This document shows, piece by piece, positions 48,329-56,863 of a DNA stretch of 64,000 nucleotides. Source of the DNA: Lysinibacter sp. HNR (lineage in GTDB: Bacteria; Actinomycetota; Actinomycetes; Actinomycetales; Microbacteriaceae); assembly GCF_029760935.1 (NCBI RefSeq), contig NZ_CP121684.1, forward strand, positions 1,488,001-1,552,000. Direction: 5' to 3'. The notes beneath the pieces are model-generated. The model was given only the letters and a program-made list of their open reading frames with translations, was not told where the DNA came from and did no database searches. The translations under genes were made by a program, and so were the position numbers. Each line of letters starts with the position of its first letter. Position 1 is the stretch's first letter.

Positions 48329-49919
48329 CACAGATAGGCTTCCCAACGGGAGCCCACTCATCACACGACGTTTTTTTCTGGCTATCCTCTTTGCGCTTTT
48401 GGGCGGCCTGCTCCTCAACGTTGCATCTCCCGCTCTCTCCCTTTGGCCTGCGGTTTTTCCAGCCATTGCGCTCATCCTCATATCGCTCTGGGGGAGGAGC
48501 TTTTGGGCGGGTACACTTCTGGGAGCTGTGGGCGGGGCGAGCTTTTGGTTCACCCATATATCGTGGCTTACCCTCTATTTAGGCCCAATTCCCTGGTCTG
48601 CTCTCGCCGGGGTGATGACACTGTGGTTTGCTCTTTTTGGCGGCGCAATCGCTTTCACCACTCGGATATTGGGAACAGTTCTTCACGATAAACCTCGCAC
48701 CAGGTTCATAGTGTTGAGTATCGCAGTTGCTGGATTATGGATTGCTCGAGAACAAATTTCCGGAGCCTGGCCCTACGGGGGTTTTGCCTGGGGGCGGGTG
48801 GCCCTCACTCAGGCCGATTCTCCACTCGGTTCTCTGGCTTCATGGTTAGGTTTTGCGGGATTAGGGTTTGTGATGGTGTGGGCGGTTTCCCTCACCCTCG
48901 CGGTGTGGAACACCTACTCCGACAAAATACTACGACGTGAACCCCTGGTCACGGGGACACGCATCGCCCTCATCGCACCCGCGCTCGGAGTGGTCCTACT
49001 CATGGCCGTTCCTTCGTTTAGCCTCAAGGTTCAGGGAACCGCACGAATTGCTGGGGTGCAGGGAAACTCTGATTCAGCAATTTTTGCCGATCGAAAACCG
49101 GGCGACTCGCTCAACGCTCACTTTCAGGCGACACTACCCATTATTGACGAGGATGTAGATCTCCTGGTATGGCCTGAAAATGCCTCCGATCTGGATCCAA
49201 ACCGTGTTCCTGAGGCCGCCAAGATCTTAGACGCGTTGAGCCAGCACATGGGCGTACCGATTGTTGTGGGAACGATCACCGCCGAAGATGATCGCTACTT
49301 TAACTCCGCGCTCGTGTGGGAAACGGGCAAGGGAGTTACCGCGCAATACGATAAAAAACATCCCGTCCCTTTTGCCGAGTACATGCCTAACCGCGATTTT
49401 TTCCACGCGCTGGTTCCCGACCTGGTTGATTTGGTCCAGCTTGAATATACACCGGGTGAACGATCACCGGTTATGCCCGTTGCAGGATTCAGTGCTGGAG
49501 TGGCTATTTGCTTTGACATTGTTGATGACGCACTCGCGCGGCAGATGGTTCAAGAGGGTGCCGAGTTTATACTGGCCCCCACAAACAATGCGGATTTTGG
49601 GGATACGGACCAGAGCGTTCAACAACTCGCGATAGCCCAGCTACGGGCTATCGAAACTGGTCGAGCAGTGGTCAACGTTTCTACCGTGGGGACAAGCGCC
49701 ATTATCCTTCCCAATGGAACCATGAAGGAACGGCTCATACCCTTCACCGCGGACACGATGATATACGATGTACCACGGGTTACCGGTTCAACCCCCGCGA
49801 TGCTCTGGGGCGAGCATCTTGCACTAGCCGTGAGCATTTTAGGTTATTTCGGCTTTGCCGCCGCCATCTATTTTCCGCTAGCAGGCTTCTTCAAGCGCCG
49901 CTCTCCTCAGAAAGGTTAG
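48312..49919 (+). CDS. lnt: Apolipoprotein N-acyltransferase
   Basis: Membrane nitrilase-fold enzyme that N-acylates lipoproteins. About six N-terminal membrane helices, then the nitrilase domain with Glu in LLVWPENASDLD, Lys in YDKKHPVPFAEY and Cys in AICFDI, the E-K-C catalytic triad. ATG 48312 is preceded by GAGGAG and lies inside the end of helY; 535 residues. Unlike the mycobacterial Ppm1 no fused glycosyltransferase domain is seen. Probable substrates in this window are the lipoproteins at 25802, 41707 and 62610. Confidence 0.93.
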   Translation: MTLSANTDRLPNGSPLITRRFFLAILFALLGGLLLNVASPALSLWPAVFPAIALILISLWGRSFWAGTLLGAVGGASFWFTHISWLTLYLGPIPWSALAGVMTLWFALFGGAIAFTTRILGTVLHDKPRTRFIVLSIAVAGLWIAREQISGAWPYGGFAWGRVALTQADSPLGSLASWLGFAGLGFVMVWAVSLTLAVWNTYSDKILRREPLVTGTRIALIAPALGVVLLMAVPSFSLKVQGTARIAGVQGNSDSAIFADRKPGDSLNAHFQATLPIIDEDVDLLVWPENASDLDPNRVPEAAKILDALSQHMGVPIVVGTITAEDDRYFNSALVWETGKGVTAQYDKKHPVPFAEYMPNRDFFHALVPDLVDLVQLEYTPGERSPVMPVAGFSAGVAICFDIVDDALARQMVQEGAEFILAPTNNADFGDTDQSVQQLAIAQLRAIETGRAVVNVSTVGTSAIILPNGTMKERLIPFTADTMIYDVPRVTGSTPAMLWGEHLALAVSILGYFGFAAAIYFPLAGFFKRRSPQKG

Positions 49920-50290
49920 GAATCCATAGTGGGATCGCCTGTGCCCCGACGAGACCGCAGATAAGATAGACGCTCGTTGAGTAGCTGCTCCAACTCTTCA
50001 CGGCTGCGACGTTCTAACAGCATGTCCCAGTGGCTTCTCGCTACCTTTTCCTCTTCGGGACTTTCTGACTCTACCGGCATCCCGCTATCGTCAAGAAGAA
50101 TTCCTGTGTGGCCAGTCTTTGGGTCGCTCCATACCGCTGGTACCTCCGCGTCGCTCGCAAAAACAACGTCAAAGACGCTGCCATCGGCGGCCTGATATCG
50201 AACGTTTTTCCGTTCCGAATAGTGAACTCCTACCTCGCTTTGTAAGCTGGTAGATCCAATTCGCGCACCGCGCAATGTACGTTCAGCCAT
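49916..50290 (-). CDS. rbpA: RNA polymerase-binding protein RbpA (canonical)
   Basis: Canonical RbpA: N-terminal ERTLRGARIG, a small beta-barrel with VRYQAADGSVFDVVFASDAEVP, then the sigma-interaction region SHWDMLLERRSREELEQLL and basic SYLRSRRG. 124 residues; ATG 50290 is preceded by GGAGGGG. Helps RNA polymerase open promoters with the principal sigma factor. Convergent with lnt (4-base overlap). A second, divergent paralogue is at 5206-5568. Confidence 0.95.
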   Translation of the reverse strand: MAERTLRGARIGSTSLQSEVGVHYSERKNVRYQAADGSVFDVVFASDAEVPAVWSDPKTGHTGILLDDSGMPVESESPEEEKVARSHWDMLLERRSREELEQLLNERLSYLRSRRGTGDPTMDS

Positions 50291-50331
50291 TATTCCAACC
50301 CCTCCTCATTCGATACCCGGTACAACACTCG

Positions 50332-50396
50332 GGGAGTGATTATTACTCCCGTGACGAGAAAACGCTCAGTATATACACGGAGTGTTGTCTCGTCAC
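50332..50396 (-). promoter_or_regulatory. rbpA promoter and leader hairpin
   Basis: On the minus strand, GTGACG (50396-50391) and TATACT (50373-50368) with a 17-base spacer. Downstream, GGGAGT at 50332-50337 and ACTCCC at 50345-50350 form a 6-bp hairpin with a 7-base loop inside the predicted leader of about 70 bases. Confidence 0.5.
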
Positions 50397-50438
50397 CCAC
50401 GGGGACTTGTGCTGCTTGAGGGTATTTGGTGTTGTTAT

Positions 50439-51254
50439 TCAGTTGTCTGGGAGTACCTTGTGGGCGATATCCGGCCTGTCTGTAACGATACCGTCTACTC
50501 CCATTGCCATGAGTCTAGTCATAGTGGAGGAGTCGTTGACATGCCAAACGTGAATTTTTATTCCAAAAGCGTGTAATTTACGAATAAATTTGGGGGTCAA
50601 AATCCTTACGCCAAACCTTTCGGGTATTTGTACAGCTGAAATCTCGCGCGACATACGCTTGATAATCAGATCGCAGTTAAGCGCGGCCGCTAGCATAAGA
50701 ATCAAAACTTCACTCGGTGCTGCTCCCTGCGCGATACTGCGGGGGTCTATCCCGGGAGAAAATCTACGCAGAGCGGACACGGTTGTCCGTCGCCGTGCGC
50801 GTGAGAAAGAGGTGAGAAGCACTCTGTCCCAGGCCTTTGCATCGGCAATTGATCGAGCCGTATTAACAGCAGCCTTCGCGTCCTTGACATCTATGTTAAA
50901 CCTCAGGAGAGGAAACTGCAGAAGCGCCTGTTTCAAGCTAGGGACGCTGTGTCCCGGCATCAATTCTCGCGTTCGAAGATCCGACCACAGGAGAGAATTT
51001 ATTGCGACCAGATGCTTGTGCCGCTCGTCTCCGTTACGGCACAGTATGTGTTCGTTGTGGATAAGAACCGAAACACTATCGCGCGTCCCCCTCACATCGG
51101 TCTCAATAATTATGGGTCCGGTTTGCGCGGCAGCTTGGATAGAGGCCAGCGTGTTCTCGGGAACACCGTTTGCAAACCCCCGATGTGCAAATATCCGGGG
51201 AAGAGGGTCCGCAAAGAAACCTGGCTCATCCGAATCGTGCATAGGCGCTGTCAT
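50439..51254 (-). CDS. Glycerophosphodiester phosphodiesterase
   Basis: GDPD-fold enzyme hydrolysing glycerophosphodiesters to glycerol 3-phosphate and an alcohol. AHRGFANGVPENT near residue 23, metal-binding IIETDVRGTRD near 50, second His in IHNEHI, and FNIDVKD near 118. No signal peptide, so probably cytoplasmic. 271 residues. Alternative ATG 12 bases downstream. Confidence 0.9.
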   Translation of the reverse strand: MTAPMHDSDEPGFFADPLPRIFAHRGFANGVPENTLASIQAAAQTGPIIIETDVRGTRDSVSVLIHNEHILCRNGDERHKHLVAINSLLWSDLRTRELMPGHSVPSLKQALLQFPLLRFNIDVKDAKAAVNTARSIADAKAWDRVLLTSFSRARRRTTVSALRRFSPGIDPRSIAQGAAPSEVLILMLAAALNCDLIIKRMSREISAVQIPERFGVRILTPKFIRKLHAFGIKIHVWHVNDSSTMTRLMAMGVDGIVTDRPDIAHKVLPDN

Positions 51255-51294
51255 AGATCTGCTCTACCTTTCCCATGCGATCGCCACCGCACGG

Positions 51295-52248
51295 CTAGGA
51301 GGATGCGGGGGAGCCAAATGGGGGAGAAGTGGTTGTTGGGGGAGTCTGCGCTTCTCCGCCCCCAAATGCTGAAGAGACACTTCTGAGGGCGTCGGTAAGT
51401 TCGCTGGGGATGACCCACATGGTGTTTGCATCCCCTTCCGCAATCTTCGGAAGAGTAAGCAGGTATTGATACGCAAGCAGGGGACCGTCGGGGTTTCCAT
51501 CGTGAATCGCTTTAAAAACCGTGGTAATAGCCTGGCCTTCACCCTGTGCACGCAAGACTGCCGCCTGAGCGTCTCCCTCTGCGCGCAGGATTTCAGCCTG
51601 TCGCAGACCCTCAGCCTCAAGAATGGCAGACTGTTTGGTACCCTCGGCAGTCAGGATTAGTGCACGACGATCACGCTCGGCACGCATCTGCTTCTCCATT
51701 GAGTCCTGAATAGAGGTGGGTGGGTCGATAGCTTTGAGCTCTACGCGGCCAACGCGGATTCCCCACTTTCCGGTTGCTTCGTCAAGCACAATACGAAGCT
51801 GGCCGTTGATCTCATCTCGACTCGTCAGAGCCTCTTCTAGGTTGAGACCACCCACAACGTTACGGAGAGTAGTTGTTGTAAGCTGCTCGACCGCCCCCAG
51901 ATAGTTAGCAATCTCATATGTGGCCGCTCGAGCATCCGTCACCTGAAAATACACCACCGTATCAATAGAGACAACCAGGTTATCTTCGGTGATCACGGGT
52001 TGAGGCGGGAAAGATACCACCTGTTCGCGCATATCGATCAGGGGACGGAGCCGATCTATAAAGGGAACCAAAAGGTTTAGTCCGGGTGTCAGGGTTTTGT
52101 GATATTTTCCTAAACGCTCCACTATCCCCGCGTTTGCCTGAGGAATGATACGGATAGAACGCACTAGCACGGTTATCACAAAGATCACCAGAATAGCGAG
52201 AAGGATGATCCCAACTATTGATCCGTCGATTTGAAAATTATTGTTCAT
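51295..52248 (-). CDS. SPFH/band-7 (stomatin-like) membrane protein
   Basis: One N-terminal membrane helix (about 9-30) then the band-7 domain (IIPQANAGIVERLGKYHKTLTPGLNLLVPFID near residue 35). A coiled-coil stretch rich in EAEGLRQAEILRAEGDAQA (about 208-240), and a Pro/Thr/Ser-rich tail. 317 residues. Start overlaps the nfeD stop by 4 bases; the pair probably forms a membrane microdomain complex or regulates a protease, as for other NfeD/band-7 pairs. Confidence 0.92.
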   Translation of the reverse strand: MNNNFQIDGSIVGIILLAILVIFVITVLVRSIRIIPQANAGIVERLGKYHKTLTPGLNLLVPFIDRLRPLIDMREQVVSFPPQPVITEDNLVVSIDTVVYFQVTDARAATYEIANYLGAVEQLTTTTLRNVVGGLNLEEALTSRDEINGQLRIVLDEATGKWGIRVGRVELKAIDPPTSIQDSMEKQMRAERDRRALILTAEGTKQSAILEAEGLRQAEILRAEGDAQAAVLRAQGEGQAITTVFKAIHDGNPDGPLLAYQYLLTLPKIAEGDANTMWVIPSELTDALRSVSSAFGGGEAQTPPTTTSPPFGSPASS

Positions 52249-52718
52249 GATGCTCCTTCGGTATGAACTATTACCCGCGCCCCGCTGACGGCGGCCACAA
52301 CAATCTCCTGGCCTCTTTCGATTATCTCAAGAGGAGTTTGTTCAGGATCAAAACGCGCGGTCCAGGTTTCACCGTTTGTGAGTTTGACCGTTCCTACTCC
52401 GTCGCGTGGAATTGTTGTCTCGACAACTCCGCCAAGGCCGATCAATGCGTCAACATTGCTTTTTGTCGGGTCGGAATCTCGCTTTAACCAGTGGAGTAGC
52501 GATGGGCGCAAAAATAAGATGAGTAGCAGGGAGAGAACCGCAACAATGATTACCTGTAGCCAAAAGGGTATGGCTAAAAGGCTCAGAAGCACTCCGCCCA
52601 GACTGGCAACACCCAGCATGAGGGCGGTAAATTCGAGCGTGAACATCTCGATTACCAGAAAAATAAGGACCAGCGAGAGCCACAGCACCCACGCATTATT
52701 AATGAGAAAATCAATCAT
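52245..52718 (-). CDS. NfeD-like membrane protein
   Basis: Short NfeD of 157 residues with three or four membrane segments (about 8-75) and a C-terminal soluble OB-fold domain (LIGLGGVVETTIPRDG, VKLTNGETWTARF). No serine protease domain, so of the short type. Partner of the band-7 protein translated next. Confidence 0.9.
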   Translation of the reverse strand: MIDFLINNAWVLWLSLVLIFLVIEMFTLEFTALMLGVASLGGVLLSLLAIPFWLQVIIVAVLSLLLILFLRPSLLHWLKRDSDPTKSNVDALIGLGGVVETTIPRDGVGTVKLTNGETWTARFDPEQTPLEIIERGQEIVVAAVSGARVIVHTEGAS

Positions 52719-52859
52719 AGGTAGCGACTCCTTCAGTGGCCCTTGTAGTCAAAACTACCATGACGCGCTTATGAAGCACGTAAAGTTATTCAGGTCTGTG
52801 AGACAGTTGTTATACCGACTCGCAAGAATCCATTTTTTACAACATCAAGGAGTTCCCCA

Positions 52860-53624
52860 TTGTCTAACCCGCTTGAACCCAAAGCACTCATCGGCAAACG
52901 CGCACTTGTCACGGGCTCATCCCGTGGCATTGGCGCGGACACCGTGAGGTATTTTTCTGAAGCGGGCGCAGACGTGGTAATTAACTACCGCAATAAAGCA
53001 GCCCGGGCGGAAAAGCTTGCGGCCGATCTACGCAGCAATGGAGGCAAAGTTCTTGCCCTCCAGGCGGATCTCACCGATCCTCAATCGGTCACCACACTGC
53101 TCGAAGCAGTAAAAGAAGATCTTGGTGGTCTCGATGTTCTGGTGCTGAATGCCTCCGGTGGCATGGAGGGCGGCATGGTTGAAGACTATGCGATGCTCCT
53201 TAACCGGGACTCACAGGTGAATATGCTCACCGCAACACTTCCGCTCCTGAGTGAGGGGGCCCGTGTTGTGTTCGTAACGAGCCACCAGGCTCACTTTATT
53301 AAGACGACCCCGACAATGCCCGAGTACGAGGCCGTTGCGCTCAGTAAACGAGCGGGCGAGGATGCGCTACGCGATCTCATCCCCATGCTCGCAGAAAAAA
53401 ACATTGAGTTTGTAGTGGTGTCCGGAGACATGATCGAGGGCACAATTACCGCAACGCTACTTGAGCGTACAAACCCTGGCGCGATTAGTCAGCGCCGTGA
53501 CTCCGCCGGGCGTCTTTACAACGTAGGAGAGTTTGCCGCGGAGGTGGCCCTCGCTACAGTTGAGGCCGTACCCGCGAACCACACACGCTACGTGGGAGAG
53601 ATCGATTCTTTTACCGAGAGTTAA
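52860..53624 (+). CDS. SDR-like oxidoreductase without canonical catalytic Tyr
   Basis: Short-chain dehydrogenase fold: TGSSRGIG cofactor motif near residue 19, NASGG near 98, and a Ser in VFVTSHQAHF. The expected YxxxK is replaced by EYEAVALSKRAGED: Lys is present, but the residue four before it is Val and the nearest Tyr is seven before it. A related actinobacterial group has a similar SKRAGEDAL segment, as I recall. TTG start with AAGGAG upstream, 254 residues. Catalysis by the usual Tyr is therefore uncertain. Confidence 0.82.
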   Translation: MSNPLEPKALIGKRALVTGSSRGIGADTVRYFSEAGADVVINYRNKAARAEKLAADLRSNGGKVLALQADLTDPQSVTTLLEAVKEDLGGLDVLVLNASGGMEGGMVEDYAMLLNRDSQVNMLTATLPLLSEGARVVFVTSHQAHFIKTTPTMPEYEAVALSKRAGEDALRDLIPMLAEKNIEFVVVSGDMIEGTITATLLERTNPGAISQRRDSAGRLYNVGEFAAEVALATVEAVPANHTRYVGEIDSFTES

Positions 53625-53681
53625 CTACGCAAAAAGCTTATTGTGCGCTGTAGGAGGCATTATAGGGCGGCACAGCGTAGT
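53622..53681 (+). terminator. Hairpin after the SDR gene
   Basis: An 8-bp repeat (AACTACGC at 53622-53629 with GCGTAGTT at 53674-53681), followed by TTTTCTC. It overlaps the stop codon and probably terminates the SDR transcript. Confidence 0.5.
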
Positions 53682-53883
53682 TTTTCTCTAGCGCGTGAAA
53701 GGTCACCTGCGCTTACGGGGCGTATTTTCCCCACTGTGAACTTCGGGGCGCTACGGCAGTCAGAATACAACAGTACAACACCCAAACACATGCAATAACC
53801 GATAATGTATATTATGTCAGATTGCAGATTCGTCCGATCCGCCACTCCGTAGACTCCCGTTGCGTTTTATGCATCCACTACCC

Positions 53884-53914
53884 CGCCAGTGCGGCACATT
53901 GTGCCGCACTGGCG
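53884..53914. repeat. Perfect 31-base palindrome
   Basis: CGCCAGTGCGGCACA at 53884-53898, T at 53899, and the exact complement at 53900-53914. A one-base centre means an extremely tight structure in DNA or RNA; the outer ATCCAC/GTGGAT arms extend it with small mismatches. Confidence 0.7.
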
Positions 53915-54085
53915 TTCGGTGGATCGCAAACAAACTCAATAAGTTCCCACAACCGCGCTTCTTGCGTTATTTCTCTTGCCCCGAGTTAGCCTGTCAAATT
54001 AAATCCACAAAACGCACTAAGCTTCGCCTCAGCGATTTGCCAGGATATCTAGAACCTTTTACCCGACGCCACCAAGTTATATTAA

Positions 54086-54106
54086 TGTGCATATAATATA
54101 TGCACA
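54086..54106. repeat. Perfect 21-base AT-rich palindrome
   Basis: TGTGCATATA at 54086-54095, A at 54096, complement at 54097-54106. Shortly after the trpD stop on its downstream side. Confidence 0.6.
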
Positions 54107-54131
54107 AAGCTATGTAATTTCTATTCAATGA

Positions 54132-55196
54132 CTATCGGGAAGAGATTTCTTGGGTTGCCTCAGCCCACTCCTCAAGCTTACGAAGCGCCGCTCCCGAGTC
54201 GATTGCTTCCTCAGCGATAAGCAGATGAGAGCGCAAGCGGTCAAGGAGAGGAATTTCAATAGTTGAGGGAGAACGATGAAGGTCATAGGCAACCATCCCC
54301 GCCGCCGCGTTGAGAAGGACGATATCGCGTATCGGTCCGGAGGACCCCGCGAGCGTTTCGCGCGCAATACGCGCGTTATAGACCGCATCCTTACCGAGAA
54401 GGTCCTCCATGGAGGCACGTTTAATCCCTAAGTCCCGTGGATTGAGGTCGTGCTCGGTGACCGCGCCGCGGGCCACCTCCCATATGTGGGAGTGTCCAGC
54501 GGTGGAGAGCTCGTCAAGCCCCTCGTCCCCCCTGAACACAAGAGCATTAGCCCCGCGCGTCTGAAAAACACCGACGATAAGAGGCACTCGATCAAGCTGA
54601 GCTACCCCAACCGCGGAAGATTCAGGGCGAACCGGGTTACAGAGTGGCCCTAAAAAGTTAAAAACGGTGGGAACACCAATCTCCTGCCGGGTGACTCCCG
54701 CATGACGAAAGCCCGGGTGAACTCGTCCCGCAAAGATAAAGGCGATGTTTGTTTTCTGAAAGACCTCAATAAGATGCCCTGAATCCAGCGCAAGGTTAAC
54801 CCCTAACTCGTGCAACACATCGGACGAGCCAGATCGCGAGCTTGCAGCCTTATTCCCGTGCTTAACAACGGGAATGCCCGAAGCTGCAGCAATAATGGAA
54901 GACATGGTCGATATATTGACCGTTCCGAAGCGGTCCCCTCCCGTACCCACAATGTCTAGTGAGTTTGAGGAGATGTCAATCGGGTGGGCATGGTCGAGAA
55001 TAGCATCACGAAACCCAACGATCTCATCAACAGTCTCTCCCTTTATTCGGAGCGCCACGAGAAAAGCCGCAAGCTGCGCCGGAGTAGCCTGTCCCGTGAC
55101 AATCTGGGACATGGCCCACTCAGACTCCCCCACGCTCAGATTTTTTCCCTCCATAAGGGAAGCGATAAGGTCAGTCCAGCTTAAAGAGAAAGTCAT
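54132..55196 (-). CDS. trpD: Anthranilate phosphoribosyltransferase
   Basis: Second committed step of tryptophan synthesis, joining anthranilate to PRPP. DIVGTGGDRFGTVNIST near residue 85 (PRPP loop), KHGNKAASSRSGSSD near 112, and NFLGPLCNP near 180. 355 residues from ATG 55196; a TATGAT -10 box ends 6 bases upstream, suggesting a leaderless start. A longer start at 55247 has no support. No other trp gene is adjacent; the position next to ctaE is also found in mycobacteria. Confidence 0.95.
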   Translation of the reverse strand: MTFSLSWTDLIASLMEGKNLSVGESEWAMSQIVTGQATPAQLAAFLVALRIKGETVDEIVGFRDAILDHAHPIDISSNSLDIVGTGGDRFGTVNISTMSSIIAAASGIPVVKHGNKAASSRSGSSDVLHELGVNLALDSGHLIEVFQKTNIAFIFAGRVHPGFRHAGVTRQEIGVPTVFNFLGPLCNPVRPESSAVGVAQLDRVPLIVGVFQTRGANALVFRGDEGLDELSTAGHSHIWEVARGAVTEHDLNPRDLGIKRASMEDLLGKDAVYNARIARETLAGSSGPIRDIVLLNAAAGMVAYDLHRSPSTIEIPLLDRLRSHLLIAEEAIDSGAALRKLEEWAEATQEISSR

Positions 55197-55202
55197 GTCT
55201 TG

Positions 55203-55208
55203 ATCATA
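55203..55208 (-). promoter_or_regulatory. -10 box, probable leaderless trpD mRNA
   Basis: TATGAT on the minus strand, 6 bases before the trpD ATG, and no ribosome site between them. Confidence 0.45.
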
Positions 55209-55256
55209 TAAGCCATCGTGTCTCTTCTGTAAAGACCGGAAATACAAGCCTAAAAC

Positions 55257-55276
55257 AGGTTAGGGCAGCATAACCT
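55257..55276. promoter_or_regulatory. Palindrome in trpD/ctaE divergent gap, possible operator
   Basis: AGGTTA at 55257-55262 and TAACCT at 55271-55276 with an 8-base centre. Position in the divergent gap suits a regulator site for either gene. Confidence 0.3.
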
Positions 55277-55334
55277 AAGGCAGACACACGCGAAAATACT
55301 ACCCGAAGTGGCAAAAAACTAGCTGAGAATCAGC

Positions 55335-55340
55335 CATAAT
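55335..55340 (+). promoter_or_regulatory. -10 box, probable leaderless ctaE mRNA
   Basis: CATAAT ends 7 bases before GTG 55348 with no ribosome site. A -35 is not obvious. Confidence 0.35.
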
Positions 55341-55347
55341 AGACAGT

Positions 55348-55977
55348 GTGACAGCGACAACATTCAATTCCCAGGCGGTTAAGCCTGCCCTTAACCGTCC
55401 CAATACCGTTGCGGTTGGGACCATTGTGTGGCTTGGCAGTGAAGTTATGTTCTTTGCGGGACTCTTTGCGATCTACTTCACTCTCCGCTCAATGTCCCCG
55501 GAGATGTGGGCAGAACAGACGGCCAAGCACAATTTCACCTTCGCCTTCATCAACACCCTAATCCTGGTCTCTTCCTCGGTCACATGCCAGTTTGGTGTGT
55601 ACGCAGCGGAACGCCTCCGGCCACGCGCTATCGGATGGAAACCCACAGAATGGGGAATGGTTGAGTGGTTCTTTCTCACCTATGCCCTGGGTGCCACCTT
55701 CGTGTCCGGACAGGTCTGGGAATATGCCACGCTCGTTTCAGAAGGTGTGACCATCTCGTCGGACGCCTACGGCTCCGCTTTTTATATGACCACCGGATTC
55801 CACGGTATTCACGTGGCGGCCGGACTTATTGCTTTTCTGCTCGTCATCGGTCGAGCTTTCGCCGTAAAAAATTTCGGTCACAAAGAAGCAACAAGCGCAA
55901 TCGTTGTTTCTTACTATTGGCACTTTGTTGACGTTGTCTGGATTGGTCTATTCATCGTCATCTACATGATCAAATAA
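55348..55977 (+). CDS. ctaE: Cytochrome c oxidase subunit III
   Basis: Five-helix subunit III of the aa3 oxidase. [22 protein letters not shown] near residue 22 and [10 protein letters not shown] near 149, followed by [14 protein letters not shown], are the family signatures. 209 residues, GTG start. Begins the ctaE-qcrC-qcrA-qcrB cluster encoding parts of the bcc-aa3 supercomplex. Confidence 0.96.
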   Translation: MTATTFNSQAVKPALNRPNTVAVGTIVWLGSEVMFFAGLFAIYFTLRSMSPEMWAEQTAKHNFTFAFINTLILVSSSVTCQFGVYAAERLRPRAIGWKPTEWGMVEWFFLTYALGATFVSGQVWEYATLVSEGVTISSDAYGSAFYMTTGFHGIHVAAGLIAFLLVIGRAFAVKNFGHKEATSAIVVSYYWHFVDVVWIGLFIVIYMIK

Positions 55978-55998
55978 CAGCAGGAGCGACGACACAGA

Positions 55999-56808
55999 AT
56001 GATTCGGAATAGCAAGAAAAAACACAGCACGAAGAAAACCGGTCGCCGTCATCCGCTCGCGACGGTTGCTCTTGTTGCCATCGGTCTTCTCTTTACCGGA
56101 GCTGCGTATGCCGGGTTCAGTGGCACTGCGGCTGTTGCTGATATAGATCTACAGTCACAAACCACAATTGATGAGGGACAAAAGCTATTTGCGGCTAACT
56201 GTGCCACCTGCCACGGCATGGAAGGCCAAGGAAGCGCAGAAGGACCGAGCCTCATCGGAACCGGTGCAGCTTCCACACATTTCCAGGTGGGAACGGGACG
56301 CATGCCCCTCGCATTCCAGGGGCCGCAGGGAATGATTAAACCAGCTCAGTTCACCGAAGAGCAAACTCTCAAGCTGGCAGCGTTTGTTGCATCGCTTGGC
56401 CCCGGACCCGCGATCCCCGAAGCTCGATACCTTGATGGCAAAGGCAACGTTGCTACCGGCGGTGAACTGTTCCGAATCAACTGCGCCATGTGTCACAACG
56501 TTGCCGGCGCGGGTGGTGCCCTCACCGAGGGCAAGTTTGCTCCACCGCTTCATGGAGTTGAAGCCGTACACATTTACGAAGCCATGATAACTGGCCCGCA
56601 AAACATGCCCGTCTTCAATGATATGAACATCACTCCCGAAGAAAAGCGCGATGTTATTAGCTACTTGCAGTACATGGAAAATACCGTCTCTGTTGGTGGC
56701 TTTAAACTGGGATCTCTTGGCCCTGTCGCTGAAGGATTATTCATCTGGGTCTTTGGTCTCGGAGCGGTCATCGCTTTGACCGTGTGGGTTACCGCAAGAT
56801 CCAACTAG
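55999..56808 (+). CDS. qcrC: Menaquinol-cytochrome c reductase, diheme cytochrome c subunit
   Basis: Membrane-anchored diheme cytochrome c of the actinobacterial bcc complex. Two haem-binding motifs, CATCHG (about residues 68-73) and CAMCHN (about 166-171), a hydrophobic N-terminal anchor (about 22-43), and a C-terminal helix (FIWVFGLGAVIALTVWV). The diheme form removes the need for a free cytochrome c. 269 residues. Confidence 0.96.
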   Translation: MIRNSKKKHSTKKTGRRHPLATVALVAIGLLFTGAAYAGFSGTAAVADIDLQSQTTIDEGQKLFAANCATCHGMEGQGSAEGPSLIGTGAASTHFQVGTGRMPLAFQGPQGMIKPAQFTEEQTLKLAAFVASLGPGPAIPEARYLDGKGNVATGGELFRINCAMCHNVAGAGGALTEGKFAPPLHGVEAVHIYEAMITGPQNMPVFNDMNITPEEKRDVISYLQYMENTVSVGGFKLGSLGPVAEGLFIWVFGLGAVIALTVWVTARSN

Positions 56809-56863
56809 CATCTAGAAACATATGTACGTTTGATCATTACAACTTTTAGGTTCAAGGAGAAAC

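Larger units (their letters stand above)
53682..54131. other. Geneless convergent region with two perfect palindromes
   Basis: About 450 bases between convergent SDR and trpD with no credible gene. It contains a 15-bp palindrome with a single central base (53884-53914), flanked by ATCCAC/GTGGAT (53873-53878, 53919-53924), and a 10-bp AT-rich palindrome of the same design (54086-54106). The rest is AT-rich, with short repeats such as ATAAT-GTAT-ATTAT near 53810. No function is assigned. Confidence 0.6.

Noticed and set aside
53860-54096. A 78-codon open frame in the SDR-trpD gap
   Set aside because: It runs across the 31-base palindrome, has no ribosome site and resembles no protein family.
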